DNA of 64,000 nucleotides from Saccharomyces mikatae IFO 1815 (GCF_947241705.1 NC_079262.1:558001-622000); one strand, 5' to 3'. Counted from the stretch's first letter, positions 47,809 through 57,782 are shown. The notes: a model not told the origin generated them from the sequence alone. Numbers and translations: made by a program.

Positions 47809-50800
47809 TCACATTATACTAACTACAGAAGTACCGTCTTGAAATCTCGTTCTGAAGACCCTATTAGCATTGGAAAACATGCCCTCTTTGAGCGAGACTA
47901 CAATAAACTGAGATCCTTTGAACCTTGTCTTGATTAAATGTCCTATGTTTTGCGTATGACTCAAATCTAGAGCGGCATCAACTTCATCTAAGATATACAT
48001 AGGTGCTGGCCGAAATTGTAATAATGCCATAATTAATGACAAGGCAACCAGGGATCTCTGACCACCAGACAATTCAATCAAACTCTCCTTCCAAATACTA
48101 CCAAGCTTCACTTTAACTTCTAGCCCCTGCGTCACATCCTTATCTTTAAATGGAACTAATTTAGCGAATGAATTAGGTAAAAGATCTGCAAATATATTAC
48201 CGAAATCAAGTGTTACTTTTTCCCATGTTTTGACTAAAGTTTCTCTTTTATATTCGTTTAACTTTGATATGGTTTCCTGAATTTTCATTTTATCTTTTTC
48301 AATAGTTTTAATCATTGTTTTCAACGCTGCCTCCTTTTTCTCAACATTTTCTATCATATTCATGATATTTGGATTAACCTTTTTTCTTAATTCTTGAAAC
48401 TTCTCGTTTAGTTGTCTACTTCTTTCTCTATAAGTATCCAGGTTAATACCTTCATTTTGTTTAACGATATTCGTCACTAAATCAAAATCTCCCAGAAAAT
48501 TGTGTTCCTGTCGCAATTCTCCTATTCTCTTTTCCATATTACTTGTGTTAGATTTATATTTATTCAAGTCATAAACCAATTTTTGCAATTCCAATTCAGC
48601 GTTTTTTCTGTCTTCTTGTTTTTTCTTTTTCAGCGTTTCCAACTCTGTTAATTCATCATCAATATCTATCAACCTTCTCTTTTCTTCATTCAGTTCTGTT
48701 TGGATTGTTACAAGATGATCTTCCATAGTTTGTATTTTGCCTTCCAGTTCAGAGTTTTCCAATTTCAAGCTTTCAATAGATTTCAGATAACTTTGCAATA
48801 ACGCTTTATTAGAATCTAATTCTGACCTTGTCTGCTCTGTTTCTAATTCTAAATTTTGAAACAAGTCATACTTACATTCTGCCTCTGATTCCTGCTTTTC
48901 TAGATCTTTAGCGAACAGTTTTAGTTCCTTCTTCAATTCATTCAACTTGGATCCTTTATCACTATCGTATTCCTTCATATCTTTTTCAATAGTTGAAATT
49001 TCTTCTTGCCATCTTTGTAAAATCATTTGCTTGTTTTTGATTTCATTCTCACAATCTCCTATGTCTCTTAAAATTTCTTCATTTCTAACCATTATTTGGG
49101 ACGATGGATTCACTTCTAGATTACGTTTAGCCAAATCCAATTTATGCTGTGATAGATTTAAATCATTTTGAATGGTTTTTGTTTTTTGAGATGTGGCATA
49201 TTGTTTTCTCAACTCCTCCGCTACCTGATTAAGATCGGCTTGAATGGTTCCAATTTTTTCTTGAATCTGATTATATTTCTGAATGTCAACCAATAAGGAC
49301 TGAGAAGTATTTCTACTACCGCCCGACAATGTACCCTCTGGATCATACACATCACCTTGCAGAGTGATACTTCTAGCACGAATCTTGGGATGGAAGGTAA
49401 TTTTCTTCGCAGTTTCCGGATCATCACAGATCAAGCTATTTCCAAAAATAAATTCCATTGCTTTAGTGACAGGTTTATCAAATCTTATTAAATTTATTGC
49501 TAGCTCGACTTTGCCAGGAGCTATCGACTTTGCCAACTCAAGCACCTGAGGAGTTATCGGTCTTGTGTATATTTTGTCAAGGGGTATGATGGTAACACGC
49601 TTGCGTAACCTTCCTCCTTCCAATAGTTGAGTGGCTGTTTGAGAATCTCGAACAACAACATTGAAAAGCCTACCTCCAGCACACGTTTGTAAAGCAGAAG
49701 AATAACGAATATTATCATTATCCAATTGAAAAAGTCGACCCACTACACCATAGACAGAGCTGGTTTCAAAATCAGGATAAGGTTTCGTATAGTTAAATTC
49801 TAAATTTGCCACGCGCCTCTTTAAATGCTCGGCCTCATTACATATTTGGTAATATTGACTCTTCATTTTATTTTCTTTTTGCTCTAAATCTTTGATTCTT
49901 GATGGGTCAAATCCGAATTCGACTAATTGCGCCTGCAGCTTATTACAAATTTCTTGACACTCTTTGACATGCTTGATACTTAACTCGTTATCCTTTGTGG
50001 CCTCTTTTAATTTAGGTTCGATAGTCAGTAGTTCTTTCTTCAACAAGTCCATTCTCATGTTTGATTTCTTTATTGCCAAGGAGATGTCGTTCAACTCAGT
50101 CTTTGCCTTTCCCAACTGTGCATTATAACCACCATCTGCCGCACCAGTGGAAGAAATACCCGTGGTTAAAGTAGACACTAATTCCTCTTTCCTTTTATAA
50201 AGATCCCTTTTTTCACTGAGCTGTTGTTGCACTATCTTATAATCCTTCTCGGTCTTAGTATATGCTATTTTTTTGTCATTTAGCTTTGTGGAGGAAGTCG
50301 TAATATCTGCTTCCACGGATTTTAACTTTTCATTAGTGTCATTTAAATTTTCCACTTTAATAGACAGGGATGTTTTCAAGCGAGAAATTTCATTTAAAAG
50401 ACTATTCTCCTTTTTTTCCAACTTGGAAATTTTACCCTCTTTGTTTAGCTCCTTTTCCTTTTGATGTTTAATTTCCTCGACATCTTCGTTCAAACTATTA
50501 ATTTCTTGAATCGTTTTTTCGATAAATTCATTTAAATTTTTCATATGGGCCTCACCATTCTCCAAAGTTTCTCTTATAGATGTATGCTTATGTTTAAGAT
50601 TATAGTAGTCATAAGACACCACAATTCGTTCCGTTTTCTCCAAGTCTGTCTGCGTAGATTGAAACTCTAAAAACATTCTTTTTTCGTTTCGAAGTTTCTC
50701 CAGTTTAGGTTCAATTTCTTCAGTTAAAAGAGTTCTGTTCTCTTGTAATTTAGTTTCCTTCTTGGACATTGTTCTTTCTGCCTTCTCTTTACGATCTTCG

Positions 50801-51321
50801 AACATTTTTGTACCTGCCGCTTCTTCAATCAATGATAATATTTCTGAAGGTTTCATATTTAAAACCTTTGTAATTTTACCTTGCATTATTAAAAAATTAG
50901 GATTATTGATATTTAACTGCACAGATTGAAATAATTGCAAAACGGATTGTTGAGGTGCTCTATGTCCGTTTATAAGATATTTGGAGGTCCCACCAAGTAC
51001 AACTTGTCTTGTAACAGAAATTTGAGGAGAGTTGGCGAACCCAATGGGAGAATTTGATTTATCGGTATTATCGAAAACAATGGTTACGCTTGCCTTTGTA
51101 ACACCAGCCTGACCACGCTTATAGATCAGATCTTGTAAACTAGATGCTCGGACAGTACTCATTGATGCTATTCCGAGCACGAAGCAAATGGCGTCCAAGA
51201 TATTCGACTTACCAGAACCGTTTAAACCTGTAATGGCATTGAATTGCGGGTCCCAGTCAGTAATGACTGTTCTTGTAGCATATGATTTGAAACCATCAAT
51301 AATCAACTCCTCCACCTTCAT
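47809..51321 (-). CDS. SMC2: Smc2, condensin ATPase subunit
   Basis: The 1170-residue protein has the same length as in S. cerevisiae. With Smc4, Brn1, Ycs4 and Ycg1 it forms condensin, which compacts mitotic chromosomes by loop extrusion. The N-terminal head has Walker A GLNGSGKSN near residue 33. Coiled coils run about 170-500 and 680-1030, with the hinge about 520-660 (SVYGVVGRLFQLD, GGRLFNVVV). The C-terminal head has the ABC signature LSGGQRSLVALSL (about 1080), Walker B YILDEVDAALD (about 1108) and a D-loop. It converges with MET10, about 165 bases apart. Confidence 0.98.
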   Translation of the reverse strand: MKVEELIIDGFKSYATRTVITDWDPQFNAITGLNGSGKSNILDAICFVLGIASMSTVRASSLQDLIYKRGQAGVTKASVTIVFDNTDKSNSPIGFANSPQISVTRQVVLGGTSKYLINGHRAPQQSVLQLFQSVQLNINNPNFLIMQGKITKVLNMKPSEILSLIEEAAGTKMFEDRKEKAERTMSKKETKLQENRTLLTEEIEPKLEKLRNEKRMFLEFQSTQTDLEKTERIVVSYDYYNLKHKHTSIRETLENGEAHMKNLNEFIEKTIQEINSLNEDVEEIKHQKEKELNKEGKISKLEKKENSLLNEISRLKTSLSIKVENLNDTNEKLKSVEADITTSSTKLNDKKIAYTKTEKDYKIVQQQLSEKRDLYKRKEELVSTLTTGISSTGAADGGYNAQLGKAKTELNDISLAIKKSNMRMDLLKKELLTIEPKLKEATKDNELSIKHVKECQEICNKLQAQLVEFGFDPSRIKDLEQKENKMKSQYYQICNEAEHLKRRVANLEFNYTKPYPDFETSSVYGVVGRLFQLDNDNIRYSSALQTCAGGRLFNVVVRDSQTATQLLEGGRLRKRVTIIPLDKIYTRPITPQVLELAKSIAPGKVELAINLIRFDKPVTKAMEFIFGNSLICDDPETAKKITFHPKIRARSITLQGDVYDPEGTLSGGSRNTSQSLLVDIQKYNQIQEKIGTIQADLNQVAEELRKQYATSQKTKTIQNDLNLSQHKLDLAKRNLEVNPSSQIMVRNEEILRDIGDCENEIKNKQMILQRWQEEISTIEKDMKEYDSDKGSKLNELKKELKLFAKDLEKQESEAECKYDLFQNLELETEQTRSELDSNKALLQSYLKSIESLKLENSELEGKIQTMEDHLVTIQTELNEEKRRLIDIDDELTELETLKKKKQEDRKNAELELQKLVYDLNKYKSNTSNMEKRIGELRQEHNFLGDFDLVTNIVKQNEGINLDTYRERSRQLNEKFQELRKKVNPNIMNMIENVEKKEAALKTMIKTIEKDKMKIQETISKLNEYKRETLVKTWEKVTLDFGNIFADLLPNSFAKLVPFKDKDVTQGLEVKVKLGSIWKESLIELSGGQRSLVALSLIMALLQFRPAPMYILDEVDAALDLSHTQNIGHLIKTRFKGSQFIVVSLKEGMFSNANRVFRTRFQDGTSVVSIM

Positions 51322-51460
51322 GCAGTAACAGTGCTCGAATTGACTTGTGCTTGCGTCTTCGGCCTCGAGATTGACTTAGGTGAGTTGATTGTTTACTCTT
51401 GTTGATCTTCGAATTTCAAATGCTAATCATCTGAACTGAAAGACACGCTAATCACTATAA

Positions 51461-51466
51461 ACGCGT
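51461..51466. promoter_or_regulatory. MluI cell-cycle box upstream of SMC2
   Basis: A single ACGCGT lies 140 bases upstream of the SMC2 ATG, a candidate MBF site for G1/S expression. Confidence 0.55.
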
Positions 51467-51718
51467 GAAAGCGTTGAAAGCGTCATATTAAGAGAAGAAA
51501 ACAAACTATCAAACAAATGATGGGTTGTGAACGAGAAAGAATTAGTAAGATTACACAATAGATATTACTTTGGAGAAGTATTTTATTACTACAGAACAAA
51601 AATTAATTTAGAATCTTCTTTAAAAAATAAGTCTTATGTTATATTGTATTGTTTGTTTTGAGGATTTTTTGAGTTATTTTTTTTAAATCTTGCTTAAAGA
51701 ATGACTACTTTACATAAT

Positions 51719-52630
51719 CTAATCTTGGGTCTTTTGAGAACCACGTAACAAACCAGTTCTTCTGGCAGCAATCAAACCAGCCTTTTGACCAGAAACGGCA
51801 CCCCTAGAGATAGTAGAAGCCTTACCAATATGTTGATGGTTACCACCACCGTGAGGGTGATCAACTGGATTCATGGCAACACCACGGGTCTTTGGCCAAG
51901 AGTTTCTCTTCAATCTGTATTTGTGGAAAGCACGACCAGCCTTCAACAATGGCTTGTCAACTCTACCACCACCAGCAATGACACCAATGACACCTCTAGC
52001 GTCAGAAGAAATAACCTTCTTGGCACCGGATGGTAATCTGACTCTGGTCTTGTTTTCATCTGGGTTGTGACCAATGATAATAACGTAGTTACCAGAAGCT
52101 CTGGCTAGAGCACCTCTGTCACCTGGCTTTTCTTCAACATTGGAAACAATGGTACCTTCTGGGACGGAACCCAATGGCAAGACATTACCGACGTTCAAAG
52201 AAGCCTTCTTACCGGCGTAAATGAATTGACCAGTGTGGACACCTTCGTTAGCAATGAAGATTTCTTCACGCAATCTGTACTTGTATGGGTCACGGAAGAC
52301 AACCTTGGCCAATGGGGCACCTCTACCAGAGTCGTGGACAATCTGCTTAACGATACCACGGATGTAACCGTGACGTTCAGCATAATCCAAAGTTCTCAAC
52401 TTGGCAGCACCTTGTCTCAATCTGGTGTGGGAGGTGAAGATAGAACCAGCACCCTTTCTTTGGTTACGAATAACTCTACCTGAACGAAAAATAATGAGGA
52501 AATAAACATAATTCTGTTAGTATACGTGCTATAATTCCAACTGAAGATAAAAGAGCTTAAGTGGGGTGCGATGACATTGTGTCTTTACGGTAATCACACA
52601 CTTGCCAGAGCGTAGTGTTAACATACCCAT
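51719..52630 (-). CDS. RPL2A: Ribosomal protein uL2, RPL2A (one intron)
   Basis: Exon 1 is only the four bases ATGG (52627-52630) and exon 2 is 51719-52479; joined they give 254 residues starting [11 protein letters not shown], the universal uL2 start. uL2 lies at the peptidyl-transferase centre of the large subunit. The conserved C-terminal [20 protein letters not shown] loop, with the His near the active centre, is present (about 200-220). Codon use is strongly biased (GGT, AAG, AGA, GTT/C), as for highly expressed genes. It is paralogous to RPL2B. The two upstream Rap1-like elements are listed separately. Confidence 0.98.
52480..52626 (-). other. RPL2A intron (147 bases)
   Basis: The donor GTATGT is at 52626-52621, the TACTAAC branch point at 52523-52517 and the acceptor TTCAG ends at 52480. 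It lies directly after the fourth coding base. Confidence 0.95.
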
Positions 52631-53307
52631 TGCTTATTGATCTAATGGTTTCTTGGTTAGCTTAGAAGTTGTTACAAATAACAAAGAAAAAGACCCAGGC
52701 AAGTGATATATGTGATTAATGTAACGACAGAGGGGGGTGCTCAATCAATTATGTGTATGCGATAGTACATTGCGTAGTGACCTGTGGATTCACGTCCATG
52801 TGCAATGGTCAGTGATACGATTTTGCCATTCCTGCACTATGCTAGAGTGATTGGATACTACAGTAGCGCTGTGAAACATTCGCTCGCAGAGTAAAGCGGT
52901 ACTACTGCACTGCTCGGTACTACAAGGAGCTAGGAGGAGACGGCTTTGCTGCTGGGCAAACCTGCTTGATCGCTCACAGGGAGGAACAGATAGATCTCTG
53001 TCTACAATACCTTCGAATGCAGACGGGGGAGAGACGAGGAAGAGAGAAATTCCACCAATACTTGGATATAGCAACGCAAAGCAAAACTAGTCCGTTCTCG
53101 AAAAAACTCTGTCGCGTAAAAGAACAATTATGGGTGTTGAAAGATGTCTGGGTTAAAAACTGTCTTTTTCTAAGGGGTGCGCGGCTGTAAAAAGCAAATG
53201 AATAGTTAGTAGTAATAGTATTTAGTTTTTATTTAGCCATTAAAGAATATATGTATTCTAATTTACGCTTTTCACTGTTTATACTTCCTTATTAAATGCT
53301 TAAGTCA
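52631..53307. other. RPL2A promoter / RRT5 3' flank
   Basis: About 680 bases. The far part holds paired Rap1-like elements. The interval 52780-53100 is GC-richer but has no convincing frame or RNA gene. Confidence 0.4.
53126..53155 (-). promoter_or_regulatory. Paired Rap1-like sites for RPL2A
   Basis: Minus-strand ACACCCATAATT (53126-53137) and TAACCCAGACAT (53144-53155) resemble the Rap1 consensus in the tandem, same-direction arrangement of ribosomal-protein promoters. They lie about 500 bases upstream of the ATG, on the far side for this class. Confidence 0.55.
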
Positions 53308-54147
53308 CTAAGCAGCGGCCACGGTTGGACGATCAGAAGAAGAGACAGGTGGAGGTGGGACATCATTAGTTTGAGCATTGTCCTGCCTTTCCTCCGCAGG
53401 CTCCACTGGCTCCAATTCCAGTGCCGGTGCAGGTGCCTGTGAATCACGTGCATTTGTCAGGTTATCCTTGACCAATTGCTTAATTTCCTGAATCTTGGAG
53501 ACGTAGGCGGGCTTCACAATTATGGATTTGCCCCTCAAAGTAGCTGTCTTGACCACTTCGTCACAAATGTTTGAAATGGGTGTTTCTGATTGCAAAGTCA
53601 CCAAAGCTGCAGTGATCTGGTGTGGTGCGAACGGAATACATCTTTTCTTGTACACTTTGGATCTATAAATCCAAATTTCTTGTGGAGAATAGAGCTGAAA
53701 CAACTCACGAATTTCACTGTCGGTAATATCTTCTGGTAAGTCGTGGCAATATACCGTGTCTGATGCAGTTTCCGGTGTTTTCTTACCCTTTTTTTTTTCC
53801 TTGAGCTTCTTAGCATCTTCGTCTGGAGGGGAATCTGCCTCATAGGGAACATGCAGTTTCAAAAATAGCTTCTGGTTTTGAAAGACGGTCCCGTTCAGTT
53901 CTTGAATGGCCTTCATGGCTAGAGTGTTGTTTGCAAACTGGGCAAATGCTATACCTAGCGGTTTGCGGGGATTGTTCTTGTGCTTTTTGCTGAACCTACG
54001 GACAGTCTGCGTTGGAATCAACACTGAGCTGGCTCCGTACCTGTTTAGGAAGGTGTTTAGGTCATGCTCACTTGCTGTAAAGGGGAGGTTCGAAATGTAA
54101 ACCGTGGTTACAGTGGTGGTAGTTTCAGTGCTCACTTGTTCAGTCAT
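53308..54147 (-). CDS. RRT5: Rrt5, RRM-containing protein
   Basis: The protein has 279 residues (about 289 in S. cerevisiae). Two RNA-recognition motifs are visible: RRM1 about 14-100 (TVYISNLPFTASEHDL, LGIAFAQFANNTLA) and RRM2 about 133-220 (VYCHDLPEDITDSEI, with a weak RNP1). A Lys-rich linker (LKEKKKGKK) separates them, and the tail is Ala/Pro/Glu-rich. In S. cerevisiae it was named for increased rDNA transcription in mutants and is expressed in sporulation; its molecular role is unclear. Confidence 0.92.
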   Translation of the reverse strand: MTEQVSTETTTTVTTVYISNLPFTASEHDLNTFLNRYGASSVLIPTQTVRRFSKKHKNNPRKPLGIAFAQFANNTLAMKAIQELNGTVFQNQKLFLKLHVPYEADSPPDEDAKKLKEKKKGKKTPETASDTVYCHDLPEDITDSEIRELFQLYSPQEIWIYRSKVYKKRCIPFAPHQITAALVTLQSETPISNICDEVVKTATLRGKSIIVKPAYVSKIQEIKQLVKDNLTNARDSQAPAPALELEPVEPAEERQDNAQTNDVPPPPVSSSDRPTVAAA

Positions 54148-54461
54148 TGTCTGTGCTTATATATTATATAGTGAGTGTGCGTGTAGTTTTACGGTGCGTT
54201 TTATCTTATCACTTTGAAACAGAAGTTGTGTTTTGTTTTATATAATCATTTAGAACTCGTCACTTTATTTTGTGACGTTTCCTTTGTGGCGCAAAGACGG
54301 AACAAAATAAAGAACCGAAACAAAAAAAGAAAAGAATTAAGAGAAAAAGACGTGATGGATGATAGTAAGATAAATTTTCCTTCAATTAAGATAATAAAAC
54401 ATGTTATATAAAATCAGACAAAAAAATATGTAAATTTTAACGTATTATAATCTTAAAGAGT
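54148..54461. other. RRT5 promoter / RPL29 3' flank
   Basis: A TATA-like ATATATTATATAG lies at 54157-54169, just upstream of RRT5. The rest is A/T-rich with nothing recognised. Confidence 0.35.
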
Positions 54462-54641
54462 TTATTTCTTGGCAGCAGCCAAAGCCTTAGCAGTACCGTG
54501 TAGAGCATGCTTGTGGTTTCTTCTAAACTTTGGATCAACACCTTTCAAAGAAGGGTACTTGTAGGTCTTTGGCTTCTTGATACCGTTTCTGTGAGCCTTT
54601 CTGGTTTGGTTGTGAGCGGTATGGTTCTTAGACTTAGCCAT
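54462..54641 (-). CDS. RPL29: Ribosomal protein eL29, RPL29
   Basis: A 59-residue, highly basic protein starting [20 protein letters not shown], the eL29 signature, and ending KALAAAKK. It has no intron. It is a surface component of the 60S subunit and non-essential in S. cerevisiae. Codon use is strongly biased, as for other ribosomal proteins. Length equals the S. cerevisiae protein. Confidence 0.97.
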
Positions 54642-55452
54642 TTTCTGGAGACGACGAATGCACGCAGCAAATACGAGTTTTCATTTAAGTTAGTAAAAAA
54701 TTGCAATATGGAGCAGACGCGGTGCTTATTGATTGCCAATCTGAAGTAGTGCTAGCAATGTCAAATAGGTATAACAAGGGTACGGTGATAGTAATTGAGA
54801 ATTCGAGAGTGGGTGTTGGTATAAGCTAAAACATCGGTAATTTTTTCCCAGTATTTTCTTCTTTTCCTTTCTCCTACACACCACTAGTGCACTTCAGATT
54901 TGGTGATGAGGATAGCATGATAATATAACGTACTTTCTAACTGTGTTGTTGTTCCGAGGTTCTTGAGTACTGAAAAATGATTGTTACGAAATAATGGGTT
55001 AAATCTTGAAATATAGTATTGAAATATCTTGAAATTGTATGTAGCCAGAGATTATGACAGAGCTAAGGGAGAGAGGATCATGGACTTCCGCATTGAGGCC
55101 GAGCGGTTTTACCGAGCGCGGCTAGGAACCAAAGAAGGGAACCAAAGTCAATAAAATTGAAAAAGCATGTCATATAAGTGTATGGGTGTAAAAATGCACG
55201 GATGTAAACTAAAGTGGCGTTAAGCAAGTTTATCGAAGACGTGTAACGCAACTCTTTTTCAACTTTGTAAACATTACTCCCTTAAGCAGTGACATTAATG
55301 TCAATTTCAATTTTCGTTTTTTATTTTGTTTGAATCTAATTTATTTATTGGCTTTCTAAATACAGTAGGTTAAAAGGGGGTTCTGAAAAAAAATAAAATA
55401 ATAACAAAACTCAGAATAAATATGAATATAGGGGAGATGACGGATAAACAGA
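54642..55452. other. RPL29 promoter / QCR6 3' flank
   Basis: About 810 bases. Two Rap1-like elements are at 55178-55206. A short tRNA-like patch GGCCGAGCGGTTTTACCGAG is at about 55098-55117, without the rest of a tRNA. No convincing coding frame is seen. Confidence 0.4.
55178..55206 (-). promoter_or_regulatory. Paired Rap1-like sites for RPL29
   Basis: Minus-strand ACACCCATACAC (55178-55189) is a near-perfect Rap1 site. A second, weaker one (TACATCCGTGC, about 55196-55206) follows. They lie about 540 bases upstream of the RPL29 ATG, in the correct orientation. Confidence 0.6.
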
Positions 55453-55893
55453 CTACTTTAATTTGTCAAATAATCTAGGTGCCGTAGCAGTGTCCAGATA
55501 GTGCTGTAGGTGAAAGAATTCCTCCACACAGTCCTCCTTGTGGTCGAGGTCTGCGTAGCCAGGTTGTTGTTGCTGTATTTTGACTCTTTCGGCACACTCC
55601 TCGTAATGGTGCACCAGTGCCTTACCCTCCTCTGTATTCTTAAAATGTTCTCTCAAATCTTCCAATTGATCAGTGACTTCCTCTTCTTCTTCGTCCTCGT
55701 CCTCGTCATCATCTTCATCGTCATCGTCATCGTCATCGTCATCTCCATCTTCGCCACCCTTTGATTCTTCTTCATCCTCTCCTGCTTCTTGTTCATGCTG
55801 CTCGTTATCGTTATCTTCGGCCGCGGCCAAGACAGGCACAACAGTTTCTTTTAGTTGCTCCCAGTAGTCACCGACTAGTTCCAACACACCCAT
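55453..55893 (-). CDS. QCR6: Qcr6, acidic hinge subunit of cytochrome bc1 complex
   Basis: The protein has 146 residues (147 in S. cerevisiae). It belongs to mitochondrial complex III and aids cytochrome c1 interaction with cytochrome c. A long run of Asp and Glu (about 25-72) is followed by the folded hinge domain with the paired Cys residues of the family (YEECAERV near 97-105, KEDCVEEFFHLQHYLD near 120-135), which form disulphides. The acidic tract varies in length between strains and species. Confidence 0.96.
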   Translation of the reverse strand: MGVLELVGDYWEQLKETVVPVLAAAEDNDNEQHEQEAGEDEEESKGGEDGDDDDDDDDDEDDDEDEDEEEEEVTDQLEDLREHFKNTEEGKALVHHYEECAERVKIQQQQPGYADLDHKEDCVEEFFHLQHYLDTATAPRLFDKLK

Positions 55894-56141
55894 TTCTATT
55901 ATTTATTTTCCTTTGTGTATGCGTGTGTGCGTGTGTGCGTGAGTGCGTATATGCGAGTGTGTGTAGTAGTTATATGTGCAATTAAGCGCCAGCGTATACT
56001 GCCCTTAAGAGAGAGTAAGTCCCAAAATCTCGAACCCGGTGGGGGCACTTTCTAGTAGCGCGCCTCTTATAACAAGCAACGCGCAGGGGAGGCGCGCCCC
56101 GGTCCGATACACCCGGGAGCGAGCATCCCATTGGTGCACGG
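55894..56141. promoter_or_regulatory. QCR6 promoter with GTGTGC tract and GC-rich block
   Basis: Imperfect GTGTGC/GAGTGC repeats lie at 55917-55975. A GC-rich block (GCGCGCC, GGCGCGCCCC, ACCCGGGAGC) lies at 56056-56118. A CACGTG box at 56143-56148 overlaps the PHO4 stop codon just upstream and could serve Cbf1 at QCR6. Confidence 0.45.
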
Positions 56142-57107
56142 TCACGTGCTCCCATTCCGTTGTAGATGACGGATGTACCGGCAGGCGGCCTCTACTGTAG
56201 TCGCTTTAGACGGGGCGGCCGAGACGTTTTGCTGTTTCCATTCCGCGGGGATTAAAGATGCTAGTTCGTGCAGCGCGACCGCCAGGCGGTTGCGCCGTGC
56301 TTGCTCTGCATACTTGTGCGATTCACGCTTGTCGTCATCCACGAGAACGCCCGATGACCGTCGCCTACCCAGCGACCGGGAATTGCTCGACCCGTGCGGT
56401 GCGATTACGGGAGACTCACTTGCTACGACGACGCCTTCACTACTGTTGGTCTTAGTCGTGGAGGGTGATAGGCGCCTGGTGCTGTTCGACGGCAGAATAA
56501 CTTTTGGATATTGCTTTGACTTTGGTTTTGGAGTTGGGATGACACTGTCGGGCAACTCAAACAGCGAAGTGGCCGAATCCGGGCCAGACTTACCTCTACG
56601 TTTGTTCAAATACGGACTGCTGCTACTCTTGTTCTTGGTGACTTTGTTGGCGGATATTGAGGTAGATACGGTAGAAGTGGCGGCTGCGACCAAGTTAGGC
56701 GAAATAGTTACAGGCATTGCATTTTGTGTGTGAATTAGCGGCGAATATAATAACCGCGGCTTGATTGTAGTGGTGTTCGCCGGCGAATGGTGCGCGTGTG
56801 AAGATATCATCCAGTCCATGTCCATTCCTTCGACCAGCTCAAACGCGCGGTCCAGGTCATCCAATGCAAGCTCATCTTGTTCACCATCATTCTCATTCTC
56901 ATTCTCAATTTCGTTTCTACTTTGGTTCTCACTTCCGCTTCGGTTATTCAGGCTGTTTATTATGTCGTTTTGATCATACAAGTCCTCGCGCTCATCATGC
57001 CGTTTCGTGTTTACGGTGATAAAGTCTCCCACTTTGTCAAGTATACTGCTCTTGGGCTCCAGTTCGTCCATGAAAACGTGTATTTCCTCAGAAGTTGTAT
57101 GGCCCAT
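56142..57107 (-). CDS. PHO4: Pho4, bHLH transcription factor of the phosphate response
   Basis: The protein has 321 residues (312 in S. cerevisiae). It activates PHO5, PHO84 and related genes through CACGTG/T sites when phosphate is low. The C-terminal bHLH (about 258-318) keeps the DNA-reading residues His, Glu and Arg in RESHKYAEQARRNRLA, with helix 2 SKATTVEAACRYIRHLQ. The acidic activation region lies about 75-100 (DELALDDLDRAFELVEGMDMDW). Several Ser-Pro sites suited to Pho80-Pho85 phosphorylation and export control are present (SPLIH, SPNL, SPYL, LSPS). Length variation sits in the Asn/Glu-rich stretch about 55-75. Confidence 0.97.
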   Translation of the reverse strand: MGHTTSEEIHVFMDELEPKSSILDKVGDFITVNTKRHDEREDLYDQNDIINSLNNRSGSENQSRNEIENENENDGEQDELALDDLDRAFELVEGMDMDWMISSHAHHSPANTTTIKPRLLYSPLIHTQNAMPVTISPNLVAAATSTVSTSISANKVTKNKSSSSPYLNKRRGKSGPDSATSLFELPDSVIPTPKPKSKQYPKVILPSNSTRRLSPSTTKTNSSEGVVVASESPVIAPHGSSNSRSLGRRRSSGVLVDDDKRESHKYAEQARRNRLAVALHELASLIPAEWKQQNVSAAPSKATTVEAACRYIRHLQRNGST

Positions 57108-57377
57108 GATTTGTCGTGCTCTTGTTGTGTCTCCTCTTGGCTCATCTCTTCTTCTTTACCCTTTCGGAAGTATTGACTTCTTCTTCCCTTGTTATATACC
57201 ATTTTTCTATAGTCAAGACTCATGTGCTAAAATATTTCCGCGCAAACGGCCGGGTCAGCCTCTCGCCTACTATAATGTAGTAGAGACGAAAGATTGAAAA
57301 AGAAAGAGGCAATTCCACACACACGCACAGAGACAAGGCAGGGCTGCAAGCAAAAAAGCTGCTGTAGAAACTCAGAA
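57108..57377. other. PHO4 upstream region
   Basis: This contains the PHO4 promoter and any promoter of the small plus-strand frame at 57378. No clear motif is recognised. Confidence 0.3.
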
Positions 57378-57668
57378 ATGAACGTACCCTCGGCCCCCAT
57401 TCCCAATAAACATTTGAACATACCGGATTTGAGGTTTGAGAAAGTGTTCAAGAAAGCGTTGTACAGGGAACTGGCTCCCTCTTCGTCTCGCTCACGCAAG
57501 TTAGGTGTGATTACGAAAGTTGTGGTTCGCGATGTTTTGCTTATGCCACTTTTGCAAAGCTTTGTTTTGTCGCTCTTGCTTATGGGCGTGAAGGACTGGC
57601 TTCACTACATACGCTTGAAAGGACGAACCCTAGGCAGCCGTATTAGGCAGAGACTTTTCTCGATCTAA
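57378..57668 (+). CDS. Uncharacterised 96-residue protein with one hydrophobic segment
   Basis: The frame runs from the ATG at 57378 to the stop at 57666-57668. The N-terminal half is polar ([20 protein letters not shown]), then a basic amphipathic stretch (about 25-48), a hydrophobic helix ([19 protein letters not shown], about 54-72) and a basic tail ending RIRQRLFSI. This looks like a small membrane protein and not random sequence. S. cerevisiae lists only weakly supported ORFs here (YFR034W-A, YFR035C). A minus-strand frame (57227-57499) overlaps it and may be the YFR035C remnant. I do not recognise the family. Confidence 0.45.
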   Translation: MNVPSAPIPNKHLNIPDLRFEKVFKKALYRELAPSSSRSRKLGVITKVVVRDVLLMPLLQSFVLSLLLMGVKDWLHYIRLKGRTLGSRIRQRLFSI

Positions 57669-57782
57669 ATAGTACATATAGTCGTATCTCGTTTTGTATA
57701 AGCTTAAGCCTAACTTTGTTGTATAAGAGCCGAGCCCGATGTGCAAAATGAAAAAAAAACGATAAATAGGAAAAAAGAGAAA

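Noticed and set aside
52790-53190. Open frames on both strands upstream of RPL2A
   Set aside because: They lie in a region whose only clear signals are Rap1-like promoter sites; composition is not coding-like and no family is recognised.
55098-55117. tRNA-Leu/Ser-like D-arm patch GGCCGAGCGGTTTTACCGAG upstream of RPL29
   Set aside because: It resembles a Pol III box A, but there is no matching box B, anticodon arm or acceptor stem nearby; it is not a tRNA gene and only a weak tRNA relic candidate.
55673-55867. Poly-Ser frame opposite QCR6
   Set aside because: It is the antisense reading of the Asp/Glu codon run of QCR6.
57227-57499. Minus-strand frame that may correspond to S. cerevisiae YFR035C
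   Set aside because: It overlaps the more protein-like plus-strand frame at 57378-57668 and begins at no strong context; left as a possible remnant only.
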